Positions 1-62,295 of a stretch of DNA of 64,000 nt are shown in pieces. The position numbers and the translations under genes were made by a program. The notes under the pieces were generated by a model. That model did no database searches. It was given only the letters and a program-made list of their open reading frames with translations, and was not told the DNA's origin. Numbering within the stretch: the first letter of the stretch is position 1; the number at the start of each line of letters is the position of its first letter. This DNA is from Lutjanus erythropterus (taxonomy: Eukaryota; Chordata; Actinopteri; Lutjaniformes; Lutjanidae), in NCBI GenBank assembly GCA_020091685.1, contig CM034605.1, forward strand, positions 25,140,470 to 25,204,469. The letters run 5' to 3'.

Positions 1-45
1 GTTCCTCCGCAACGCTTTTAAGCTGAACATGACTTTTCTTTCCAG

Positions 46-187
46 CTACAAGTCCATTTTACTGAAGCAAACGCCGGGCAGGTCACAGCCCGGAAACGTT
101 TCCTGAACGGGTCCGACCCACTAAACTGTCCGTACAGTTGTGGAGACGAGATTAAAGGTTCCGGTGTGTGGGAAATGCGTTTTTAAA
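46..187 (+). other. possible 3'-terminal exon of a convergent neighbour
   Basis: A pyrimidine-rich tract ending in cag at 43-45 looks like a splice acceptor. It is followed by about 46 open codons (LQVHFTEANAGQVTARKRFL onward) to a TAA near 184. A second frame (YKSILLKQTPGRSQPGNVS) is also open for 19 codons. I do not recognise either peptide, and chance is a fair explanation. The AT-rich sequence that follows could be a 3' UTR. Confidence 0.2.
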
Positions 188-1149
188 TGTCAAGAAAGCA
201 GACAAAAGGTTGTTAAATGTTACTGAAAGGGTTTGTATCAAGGTTTATCATTGGTGGTATTTTATTTTTTTATTTTAACTGTAGTGTTGTGAAAGATTTT
301 TGTACATTAATACCAAAGGCATATGTATTCAGCTTCTCATAGACATAATATATACTTAAATATATTATACACTGGCGTTTTTGCGTGTTTTACTACGAGC
401 ACTCACACTTTACATGACTGCAGCCCATGTCACCAAGAACATTTGAACGTTTTCCTACCATTTCTGCAGCTGCTGGTTTCAGGTCACACTCCTGTCAGTC
501 GACCCACTCAGGTGTTTTCACTTAATTTGCCTGATTAGAGCTTTTTGCAGGCAGCACTGAGTGGGACTGTGCTCTGCTTGAATGACATCAGGGTTTTTTT
601 TTTGTAGCTTTTAGGGTGGAGCCAAGTTTGAATTACCAACTGGGCAAAGCAGGTAACCGCCTCTGTGCCCCAGAGCTCAGGGGGCCCCTAATACTCCAGG
701 TTCAACTGACCTTTTTCATGGCAGCCTTACTGATATGAAAATAGCAGGATAAACACAGGTGTTACCAATGATACCAATTAAGGTCCCATTCCATTTAGTG
801 TAGCACAGCCTTTCCAGTGACCCAACACACACAAGAGCAGCACCCTGACTCTATTTGACCTAAATGGAATGGAACGTAAATTAGTATAATTCATAAAGGT
901 GGCGATTCGTCTGTCGTGACTTAAATCTGAATTTGTTTGTTGATATACTGTTTGCACCACAAAAACAACTGTAACAGAGCTTCGTCTCAGCAGCCATGTC
1001 GATATGGACGCCACCTCACACCTCCACCACCTTTTAAACACATATCTGTAATTTTTCCACCTCTATCACATTTACAGCAGCTTATGTTTAGAATCTAATG
1101 TAGTTTCTAACTATTGAATCAATAAATCTCTTGTAATTTTGCACAGTAT

Positions 1150-1507
1150 TGTGATGTTTGTACTGCAGTTATGTTTACCTTAGCAGCAGTTTTGACTATT
1201 AAAACTGTTTTAACTACTATTTTAAACATTTTCTTCTTAAATTTAGCACTTTCTCTAAGTTTTCTGCACTGTCTTAGTACTTTTGCACCATCTTGCGCCG
1301 ACAGTCAACATCTTCAGGTCCGCTGTGTGACCCAGACAAGGACATTCTGTACTCCTGTGTAGGTTTATGTATGTTTATGTAGTCTTGTGTAGGTCTGTTT
1401 AGTCTTAGTTGGTTCTGTGTTTTCTTATGTGTTGTTCTAAGTAGCACCATGGTCCTGGAGGAATGTTCTTTCATGTGTGTTTATGTTTGAAATGACAATA
1501 AAGAAGA
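1150..1507 (+). repeat. LINE-like 3' tail
   Basis: T-rich sequence with repeated tttgcac-type words, a 'caccatggtcctggagga' motif and the closing 'gaaatgacaataaag', the pattern of a retroposon 3' end common in teleost genomes. No coding part remains. It marks the flank just beyond the actn1 polyadenylation region. Family not assigned. Confidence 0.5.
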
Positions 1508-1599
1508 GTTCACAGCTCTGGATGAGAGTCAAACTGCAAACAGTGAAGGTAAATCCATAAAAACCACAGGAGATCCCTGCAGTAAACACAGAGTAAGAA

Positions 1600-2052
1600 G
1601 AGAAAGTATAGCAATTTTTCTTTATTACAATTTTTGTCTCATATTTTCAATCAGGTGAAGAAAAATACCTTTTTTTGTTCAGTATAATAAAATATGTTAA
1701 CTTTATTCATTTTATGAAGAAAAACAATGACAACAAGAAAATAAAAACAGAAACAAACATTTTTCTCTCTCCCTCTTTGTAAACCTGGAGAGCTGCTGCA
1801 TTGCGTGGGAAGCAAATACAACGGAGACAGAGTGTGAGGGAGCAGTGAAGAGGCTGGAGAGGTGGAGGAGGAGGAGGAGAAGGGGGAGGAGGAGGAGGAG
1901 ACGGGGGATAGTGACAAAAAGATAAGGCCAGAGACATACAAAAAATGAGCGTAGTAGGACAGGAGTGTGGTGAGGGGGCAGTCGGAGGACGTGGCGGTGA
2001 TCAGAGCAGGTAGGCTGGTGGTCCCGAGTCAGGACGACTGACGACAGAGTGT
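1600..2052 (-). other. actn1: actn1 3' UTR (approximate end)
   Basis: Sequence after the stop. Two AATAAA hexamers lie on the minus strand at 1702-1707 and 1621-1626, with U- and GU-rich sequence after them, so cleavage probably occurs near 1680 or 1600. The part at about 1858-1905 is a run of CCT repeats in the transcript sense, a likely site for poly(C)- or PTB-type proteins. The end point is an inference. Confidence 0.55.
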
Positions 2053-53160
<51,108 letters not shown>

Positions 53161-53489
53161 TCAGCTGCACTTATTGACGAACATATAAACCGCAGCCAAC
53201 TTTTATTTCAAGGCCACCGGAGTCTCTTTATGATTGTTCATACTGAGTTATTAAATTCACACTATTTTACAATCAGTTGACAGTGGCAACAGTCCAGTGC
53301 ATTAAACTCGGTGAGGCTAACCTCAAAGGCAGGAATTATATTTTGGTCAGTAAACATTTGGGCAGGAGTGAGGTGTTTTTCCAGCTGGAAAAAAAAAATT
53401 CAGGTTAAAGCCTCCCGTGTTTTTACAACGCTAGTCGAGTCTAGTGGCTTAGTTCAGCACAGAGGTTTTCAAAGTGGGAATAACCTGCC

Positions 53490-53810
53490 AATAATTTTCT
53501 CAATTAATCGATTAATTAATCCTGTCAAAATCTTGCGGCTTTAAAAATAGGTCCAAACATGTGGAGCGTATGGACGTACGCCTTTTCATTATCAATTAAT
53601 TTGTCAATTTTGTCCATAAAATGTTGGTCAATGTTTCCCAAAGCCCAAGATGACGTCCTCAGAAACAAACCAGAAACTATTCTCATTTAAGTAGCAAGAA
53701 TCACAGAATTTTGACTTTTTTCTTTAAAGATTTACTCAAAACCGATTAATCGATTATCAAAATAGTTTATAAATAGTTGATTAATTATTCGATTAATAAT
53801 TTCTGCTTTA
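53490..53810 (+). mobile_element. hAT-like MITE copy (diverged)
   Basis: 'tcaattaatcgattaattaa', 'tgtccataaaatgttggtca', 'aagcccaagatgacgtcctc' and 'accgattaatcgattatcaa' in family order. A further copy is at 54975-55200, and another begins at about 63820 and runs off the window. Confidence 0.7.
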
Positions 53811-56464
53811 AATACTGGATTATTTATAAGATTTGTTATCAAAAGGAGATCCCACAGAACAACCAGACCGTGTGTTATCTGGTTTAAGAGATGGTTCAGA
53901 GATACAGAATTGGTTTTCTCCACTTCTCTCTCTTCCAGAGTCAGAAACTAATAAATGTCTTTGGACAGATCTTTTCTATTAGTGTTGTCAGAAGTAACGC
54001 CAAACACCAATATTGGCTCAATCAAATAATATAATCATAATCCCATAGACATCCAGGAAGTTTTGTCTCAGGGGAGGCTCACAGTCTCAGACTCAAGGAT
54101 GTTATTAGTTTTCCAGGTTCTTGGAAACAAACCAAAGTATTAAATCAAAAATTTTGAACTGATGAAAGCGCTTAACCTGGTATCACCAGACTAATCCACA
54201 ACTCTCAGTTCATTTTAGAATTTCACAGGGCGTTATTAACAGGTGAGGATCAAAATGCTTTAGCCAGTTGATGATGAAATGATGAATGATGAAAAAAAAA
54301 AAACGGAAGATTGATCCAAAAGCACTGTAGAGCACAGCCGCACTGTGCATCAAAATATTAGTCTCATAACAATAAAAAGTTTTGTTGCCTCAGTCCGTGC
54401 GCTCCCGTGCTTTTGGGTTAATTTACCAATTATTTCTGCCCCATTTTGAATAAATGGTTGTGACTGGCCTGGACTGCTTGAACAAGAGGGCAGCCAGATG
54501 TATCTGCCAGAGAAAATGAAACATGAGCTTGCAAATTCTTTTGGTTCCCAGGCTCGATAATGTGAAAGGATGAGTTAAGAAATAACCAGAGTGATTATAA
54601 ATCATGCCAAGAGGACATGGATGCCTGTACCAAATTTCATTGCAATCCATTCATTGCTGAGATATTTCATTCAAATCTTCAAATGTCAACCTCATGGTGG
54701 CGCTAGAGTGCATGAAATTAGTGATTTGACCTTTTTTTAACTCTGCAAAGGTCATCATGGAGCTGATTGATTTCCAAGTAATAATGAGCAAGTGTGGATA
54801 GAAGAAATATCAGTTTCCAGTGCATTATTCGTCAGGGTTCAACGGTAATGTTTGTTTTTCACTCGCCTGGTTGAGCAATTTGGTCAGAAATCAAATTGCC
54901 AGAGTAAATTTTGATTTGCCCCTTTATTAACAATTACGAAAAAACAACTAAAGTTAACTGTCATGTTTAATCAAGGGGTGCAATGTCTATAAAATGTCAG
55001 AAAATAGCAAAAAATGTCCATCCCGGTGATGTCTTTAAATTTCTTGTTTTGTCAGCCCAAAACCAAAAAGATATTCAGTTTAACATGATAAAAATTAAGA
55101 AAAGCAGAAAATCTCCATATTTAAGAACCTGAAAACAACATTTTCTGCCATTTTGCATGACTCATTACTGCAACGATTAATCAGTTATCGGCGTAGTTTA
55201 ATTCTTTTTCATCACTTGCAAGGATGGGCAAGTGGGTTGTCATATTTACTTGCCCGACATGACATTTTACTTGCCCCTGGCACGTATACAAGCCCTGCTT
55301 GTGCTTTCCCAAATTTGACGACTGAGGAATGAGACTCAACAATCAACTCTTTCTCCAGAATCACTTCCTGCATCGTTAATGCGTCTGGGAGCAAAACTCT
55401 AAATCACTCCCAGCTTGGTGTGTGTTGTTTTGTCGCTGAACCAGACCTGTTGACCAATAAAAGTGTTTCCTGTTGGTTTATTCACATCCTTTCATGAGAG
55501 CCCCTCCTAACAATCTCATGTCGATGTGGCTGCAGCACACTGGATCATTGTGTACTGTATACAGTAGGTGTAGCGCGCCTCAGATTCTCTGGCATCGCTG
55601 GCATGCAAACATGCTAACGGAAAACATCTGGAGCGGGATCTCAGCTGCCCGACAGGAGCTGGCATGAGGAGTGGGCCCGCCACGCACCCCGCCGTGAACG
55701 CCTCTTTACGAGTTCCCGGGTTAATTACACCCAGGGCCGAAACACCAGGCACCATGTTTCCACCAGAGAGCCGGAGGAGGACCTGCAGGAGCAGCGCCAG
55801 CCGTTTATGAAAGCCTGCACTGTCTGTCGCTGACCGGCCCTCCACAGCCGGGGAACAAAAGCCACTTAAAAGTCACTGGCGAGCCGGTTCGGAGCACTCG
55901 TGGAACTTCCGCGATGAGGTCACTCTTAAAATGGAGTGGCATGAGGTTTGCACGACTATCAATAAACTCGAGTGAGGGTTTCAGATGCGCACGAGTTCGC
56001 TGGCATGTGGTGGAGTTTGAACCAGAGGAGAGAAAAAAAGCCAAAGGGAACTGAAGATACTGTAGAAAGAAGTGGAGGGAAAAGGGGGCAGATTATACGG
56101 TGTTTTATCTGCAGGGGTAGAGCTGACAGAAAAAGACCAGCGCTGAGGATTTATGTGCAACTGGCAAGCACACGCCCTCGGCCCGAAAGATACCTCTAAA
56201 GTTAGTCATGATTTAAGTCGAGCTCCAACAGGCACTAAGATGTTTCAATTAATCCTGATCAATAGTCCCTTAAAAGGCTTGCCAAAGATCTTAAACTGTT
56301 GGGGCAGAGCTGTGGTGTCAGCACTGAATACTGTATAATTTAATCAGAGGGTTGAGATGAGGCTGTTCGCTGCTGCTGTGAGTCTCACTGTTGGGTGTTC
56401 TGGGATTTTTTTGTAAAGGATCCTTTTTGACAAGTGAACATTTTCTCTCACTTCTACGACTTAG

Positions 56465-56705
56465 TTAACTGAGCTGCACGATTTGGTAAAAAAAACACTC
56501 ATGTTGCGATTATTCTGACTGAAATCGCAGTTGTGATACGTCATACGATCAGTGGAAATGATCAGTTTTGCATTCAGTTCTCTCACACATTTATACTTTT
56601 TCAAAAAATGTGATTAGATGTTTCTGGTTCTGTGTTCTTTTTTAGATATTGCACTTTGCCATATTGCGATTTTATTGCAATTGCAATTAATTGTGCAGCC
56701 GTATT
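56465..56705 (+). repeat. interspersed repeat with gctgcac ends
   Basis: Starts gagctgcacgatttgg and ends attgtgcagccgt, so the ends are inverted. The inside is rich in ttgcgatt words. About 240 bp, non-coding; probably a small DNA-transposon derivative. Relative at 63680-63830. Confidence 0.6.
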
Positions 56706-56989
56706 AGTTAAACACAAATACACTTTTAGAAATAAAGATGTTGATGTTGATGATGACTAGAACCATAAAGCGTTCTTTGGCTTGTCCCCACAGGAGAACA
56801 CTTTTAGTTTTCTGTTAGAACTTCAACGTAACCTCAACATTAAGGCTTATACAAGAACCATGTGTGAAAGGTTCCACCAAGAACCCCCAATATGGGGCTC
56901 TAGAACACATCTGTGGTGTAATGGAGCTGTCTAGATGTTCTATCCAGAACCATTCAACCTTCTAAGGGTTCCAACAAGAACCCATCCAG

Positions 56990-57240
56990 GGGGTTCTACA
57001 GGTTTTTATATTCCAAAGGTTTTTACCTAAAACTCAGACAGGAGGTTCTACGAAGAACCACGTTATATTCCATAGGTTTTTATCTATAACACACTCAGAG
57101 GGTTCTACCGAGAACCTTTTTATATTCCAAAAGTTATATAAAGAACACACCGAGGAGATTCTACAGAGAATCTCTATACGTTCCAAGGGTTTATATTTAG
57201 AACACACTCAAGGGGTTCAACTGAGAACCCTCTTATATTA
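56990..57240. repeat. about 57-bp degenerate minisatellite
   Basis: Four to five diverged units of the form ggttctac.gagaacc, then ttatattccaaaggttttta, then agaacacactca. Each unit contains the inverted pair ggttct/agaacc. The flanks 56810-56990 and 57240-57400 carry further ggttct and gaaccctt words. Confidence 0.75.
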
Positions 57241-59002
57241 TGATATAATGAACCCTTGATGAAAGAGTTCTTCAAGGTTTTCAACAATTCTTTAAAATTC
57301 CTTTCTTCTTAATAGAATCCTTAGAATCCTTTCTTCAGAAAGGGTTCTGGGGAGAACCTCGGCCCTTCAGGAGGAACCCTTGTGGAACCCTTCTTTCTAC
57401 CTTCAAACAGCAGGCAATGTGTTAATTTTGAACAGGGGGAACGATCAGTTCTGTTCACCTGCAAACAGGGAACAGATTCATGAAGAACTCTTCTGGTTCC
57501 GTATTTTTTAATATTCTCACACAGCAATGTAGTTCAGAGAACATTACATGAAACTGAAACTGAAATTGGATTTTATCTCTACACTGGCCAGTCAAGGCTG
57601 CTGATATTTTAGAAACATGGTTGCAGCCACAGATTCTGTCACAAGATTCAGATTCAGTCAGATGAAGAATCAGTGACTCAGAGAGATTAGACCAACATAT
57701 TTAACTAAACAAGCCCTCTGACCAGCACCTCTCTGCTGCGAGGGGGCGGAGAGGAGGGCGGCAGGCTAACAAGGGGACGGCATCATCCTTCAAATCGCCT
57801 CCTACCTTTAAAAACATGAAAGAAATAAAAGTCTTGCAAACTCTGCAACTCCAACTGGCAGCAGGAGGAGAACTTTGACCTTTAATAAACTGTTAACATA
57901 TCATCAGCAAACTGCACAAAGCCTCAAACTAAAGCTTTACAATTAAAGTGAGCTCCTAATACCATAATTTCACTTGAGGGAAGGAGGTATAAGTCACAAA
58001 GGGCAATGGAAAATGTGTTTTAAGTAGATAAAATAAGTGCATTTTTACTCAAAACTCCTGCTTAGCGCAGCTTTAACAGGACCAGACAGATGAAAATGTC
58101 AGAAGGCTTTGAGTCAACCCGCAAAGAGCACAGTTGTGAAAACGACTAAAAGTTCACAGAAGGAATGTTAGCTTGTTAAATGTGCTGGAAAGGAGGGTAA
58201 GTTTGGCTGCTCTGCTCCGGGCTGGGTGACAGGCCCCCTCCCGACGAGAATTAGCCGGCCCTCCCGCGGCTCCTCTAACTCTCTGGGTCACCGTGTGGAG
58301 TTTGGCAAGCAGCGGCGCTCAGGCCAGGCTGGCAGCCACCTGCGCTGTCACATGACCCGCTGGCTGTGTTATGGTCAACACTCCCAGGCCCTTCAGGTGT
58401 TCCGGGGCTCTCGGCAGGGCGTGACACTGAGGCAGCGGTCCACCGGTTAAAGCGGCAGATTACCGCATGAGCAGACAGTCAAATCGGGTATTAAAATGAA
58501 CATCTTGTGGTCAGTCTAATCTCACAAAACTGTGTCCACTCTGCTCTGGAAATCAGTCCTCTATGCTTTCAGGGCGTTAAATTCGCCAAACACATTGGTT
58601 AGAAACTCAGCACGAGATAATTAAGCGTGGTGGTGGATTACTGAAGGAGCTATCACAGAAATATGCCCCTTCAGAGTTGTGTTTTCATCACTCCAACAAA
58701 CTGCAGCTGCTGAGTTTTCCATATGAGGAGGGCTGAAGTATTTATAGCCAAAGGATGAGTGGCATCATCTGTTCTGAATGAAAAAGACTAGAGAAGCTTC
58801 ATCCTCGTATATTACCAGTCTGATGGCCCGTGGCCAAAAGAAGTTACTCCGTGGCTACCAAATATTTTATGCAGGCAGAGGTGCTGAAAGTTCACACATT
58901 ATTAACTAAAGAAGAAGAACAGGTATTTGTGTAAAAAAGTATTGATTCAACTTCTTTACTTAAGTAAAAGTAAAAAAAAAAAAGTGAAATGTACTTAAGA
59001 GG

Positions 59003-59250
59003 GCAGTGGTTAGAGAAGCGAGCTTGGGACCGGAAGGTTGCTGGTTTGATAAATCCGGGCGGGAAAAGTGAAAGACAGCGCTTTCCCTTCCCTCATTACC
59101 ACCACTGAGGTGCCCTTGAGCAAGGACTTTACCCCCCAGCTGTTCCAGTGAGCCACTCAGCGATCAGCAGATCAGTCTGTGGTTGTACTGGGCAGCTGCT
59201 GCAAAAGAGAGCCTCGCTCTCAGTCAGCTCTTCCTGAATAAGTAAACGTT
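59003..59250 (+). mobile_element. tRNA-derived SINE (V-SINE-like)
   Basis: Begins gggcagtggttagagaagcg (box A region), then ggttgctggtttgataaatc (box B, diverged), then 'gaggtgcccttgagcaagga', which is typical of V-SINE type elements in fish. Diverged and presumably inactive. Confidence 0.75.
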
Positions 59251-59363
59251 AAAAAAGAAAGTAAAAGGTTTCCCTCTGAAAGACATTTCTACCGTCTGTA
59301 TCTACGCAAAACTAAGTGAACCTCACCTTTTCTCCACACTCGAGTCTCCGTCTCTGTCTGTTT

Positions 59364-59736
59364 CGTCTTATGTCTTTTATATCCCTTTCATTTTGTTACA
59401 ACTTTACTCCATCTTTGTCTTGTTATGTATTGTTACGTTGCTTTCATCTTGCTGCATTGTTTTCATCTTATTACGTCTTTTGTGTCATTTTTGTTTTGTT
59501 GCATCTTTTACGTCATTTTTATCTTGTTATGCATCGTCACTTGTTTTCGTCTTGCTACATTCTGTTCAACTTATTACGTGTTGTTATGTTGTATCATCTT
59601 GTTACAACTTTTACATCATTTTCTTCTTATGTAGTGTTACGTCGTTTTCATCTTGTTACACATTTTAAGTTACTTTGTCTTGTTATGTATTGTTAAGTCA
59701 TTTTGGTCTTCTTTTTACGTTGTTTTTGTCTTGAAT
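59364..59736. repeat. degenerate 28-bp minisatellite
   Basis: About 13 units of the form cttgttacgt.ttttacgtca ttttcat, each 19-29 bp. T-rich and almost free of stop codons in several plus-strand frames, which produces long spurious reading frames. Confidence 0.8.
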
Positions 59737-60129
59737 TAAAACTGAAGAAACAAATCTACAAATCTAACTGACAGTGACCTCTGCTGACTTTGCCAAAAAA
59801 TCAAATAGAAATATCAATACAATATTGCCACGCAAAATATCATGATACTAAGCTGTAACGATTTTTCCCCAACCCCAACTGTTTCACAGTAGATTCCTCT
59901 CTGTAGAACTGGTGAAAGTTGGGTGTAAAATGGTGGGACTGCAACAAAACACTTATGTCTATCATTGTTTTGGTTTATGAAAAGTTTTAGCTAATATGAA
60001 TCCATTGTTGAGATAATTTACTTTTGGTCTTTACATCAACTAAAATCCAATTGAGTTTTGGAAACCCCCAAAAATTACATTTAGGTAAATTCGTTGAAGT
60101 GAAAGTGAATGATGGTTAAAAAAATCATA

Positions 60130-60345
60130 TTCTCAATTAAAGCCAATTAATTTTCCCAAAAGTCCCTAAAACTCAAAGATTCAAGTTTATCTAAAGAAGA
60201 AAAGTAAATTATCTCAATTCAAAATTACAGGTCGGCAAAATCTTTAAGTTTATGTAAAACTTAAGAGTTTGAATTGGGCTCAAAAGTAAAAAATTTGCCT
60301 TAAAAGCTCGAATTGTCTGAACTACTTTTTTTTTTTTTTTTTGCA
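60130..60345 (-). repeat. interspersed repeat with A-tract, copy 2
   Basis: Reverse complement matches 41697-41898: 'tttgagcccaattcaaactc', 'ttgagataatttacttttct' and 'agataaacttgaatctttga'. A run of T (60326-60343) corresponds to its A-rich side. Confidence 0.65.
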
Positions 60346-61059
60346 GCACGATAAAATAAACCCCAGAATGCAAAGTACTTTACAAACAGCTGTTAAACAG
60401 CATGAGAGCAGCTGTTTGCAGAGTGCACATACTGTACTTTATTGTGTATAGTGTGTGTTGTACAGTATGATTGTACAGTATGATCCTTGTGCGCTGTATG
60501 TGTGATGGTGTTGTCCTTGTACGATCAGTGTGAGTACAGTATGTGCTGTGAATCTGTGTTAACATGTCTTCTGCAGGAGACCAGTTCCTGCTCATCGACA
60601 GCGCGCCAGTGAAAATCACTCTCATTACTGAGGCTCAAACACAGTCTGCTTCAGCCTCACTACAGCATGTCGTGTAAACGGAGCAAAGTGAAAGTGCGAC
60701 TGAGTGTGTCTGCGGGAGGAACTGGAGGGTCATAAACTTGGAGGCCCCCCCCTCCTCCTACCGCCCCTCTCTGCTCTCGTCTGCCTCCTCTCTCTCTCTC
60801 TCTCTGCTCTCAGCCTCCCAGAACTGAGGCGGCTGTAAAAACAACAGGGGTCAAGAGCAGGAGGAATCTGCTCCGCATCAGTTTCAGGGAAAGTTGCCAG
60901 TCAGCGTCATTATAGCAACATTTTTCCCTATGGCAACCATTGAACGCAAAGCTCGGCAAACAAAGTACCTGAAGACAGTCAACCTGAATACTCTGCTCAG
61001 ACTGTACACCAGAGAGAATATAAAACACACAGAAGCCACAAATCCTCTCATTTGAGAAG

Positions 61060-61320
61060 CTGAAAGCGGTGGTGGTTTGGCATTTTTGCTTTAACTGAAT
61101 TAGCTTAATTTGCTTAGTTTAGCACATAATCAGACACAAAGCCCTCATACCATCACAACACTTTTACACTTTGGTTTTTGTACAGATTAAACAAACGAGA
61201 TGTAACATTTTTTTATGCTAAGCTAAGCTAGCCAGCTGCTGTCTGTAGCTTCATGTTTACCATATAAACATGGACGTGGTATCAATTTCAATCAAACTCT
61301 CAGAAAGAAAGTGAATAAGT
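61060..61320 (-). repeat. 'gctaagctaagc' family fragment
   Basis: Has 'tacagattaaacaaacgaga', 'atgctaagctaagctagcca' and 'ggtatcaatttcaatcaaac', a diverged relative of 52290-52913. Confidence 0.5.
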
Positions 61321-61606
61321 GTAATTCCCCAAAAACTATTGAACATGACAGTTCATTACTGACTTTGGCAGTCCCAACTGAAGGTCCCCTGACTAGTTTC
61401 ATCAACAGAGGGAGTTTGCACAGTTGTCATGGAGATGGATTGTTACGTGGTACGTTCAAATGGGGTCGTATTTACCGTGTTTACGATATGCCACTGGCTT
61501 CCGTATCCTGACGTATTTCACAGTGAAACAGGGTAGGAAGACGGGACAAAGTGTTGGGAAGAATTTGATCTGAACATTGAAAAGTGGGCGTGTCATAACC
61601 CGACGT

Positions 61607-61665
61607 ACCATGCTGTTGCTAGCTAGCTGACTAATGAATCTCAGCTCTGTGTTGCTATTGATGGG
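61607..61665. repeat. inverted match to 9746-9800
   Basis: 'accatgctgttgctagctag' and 'ctaatgaatctcagctctgt' are the reverse complement of sequence at 9746-9800, with few changes. Remnant of a shared dispersed element. Confidence 0.65.
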
Positions 61666-62149
61666 TGGATATCATGATCAGAAGTGTAGCGCAGTTTGTT
61701 TAGGCACCAAACTGACGCATGCATGCTTACATTTTGTCTTGTTTCAGGTCATTTAACTGTTCCTACAGTGGCAAGTTTACAGACTTTAGCTAACTAAAAC
61801 TGATCATCGTGTTGAGTTTTACTACGCTGCATGAATGCTCCCTCTCATTTCCTTTCTCACTCTTTCTCACAACTGGAAAAAGACGCCTCTCACTGTAAAA
61901 ACTGCACTCTGTCTGATCGGGGAAATACACTTGTTCTTAAAAAAAAAACCAGAACTTTATTTGATTATGCCAACTGTGAAAATTTTGTATTTCCTCACTT
62001 TAAAAAAAAAGTGATGGCGCATTGTTCCAAAGTGGTCCGGCTGCACTAAAACTATGGTCACTATATAAACTATATGAAGGTAGTCCATTAGCCAGAGATG
62101 TACCGTGGATAATATAACAGCGACAAAGTTTATTTTTCAGTGACGTGTT

Positions 62150-62295
62150 TCATCAACTGTACATTTTCTACTCTTCATCTTGTATTATATATTTTTGATT
62201 TTTTTTTTTTTTTTTGTTTGAAATGTAGAGCGCCTTGGTACCATAATTCATTCCTGTGGTTCCTATACAGATGAAAATAAACTTGAACAGATCCA
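62150..62295 (+). repeat. LINE-like 3' tail
   Basis: A poly(T) stretch, then 'gtagagcgccttggtaccat' and 'gatgaaaataaacttgaaca', a typical truncated retroposon end. Antisense to actn1. Confidence 0.5.

Noticed and set aside
59003-59250. Possible tRNA gene from box A- and B-like motifs
   Set aside because: It cannot be folded into a cloverleaf by eye. The following sequence matches the V-SINE type body, so it is a SINE.
59316-59696. 126-codon hydrophobic reading frame, resembling a membrane protein
   Set aside because: It coincides with the degenerate 28-bp T-rich minisatellite, and other frames are open too. There is no start context, splice signal or recognisable domain.
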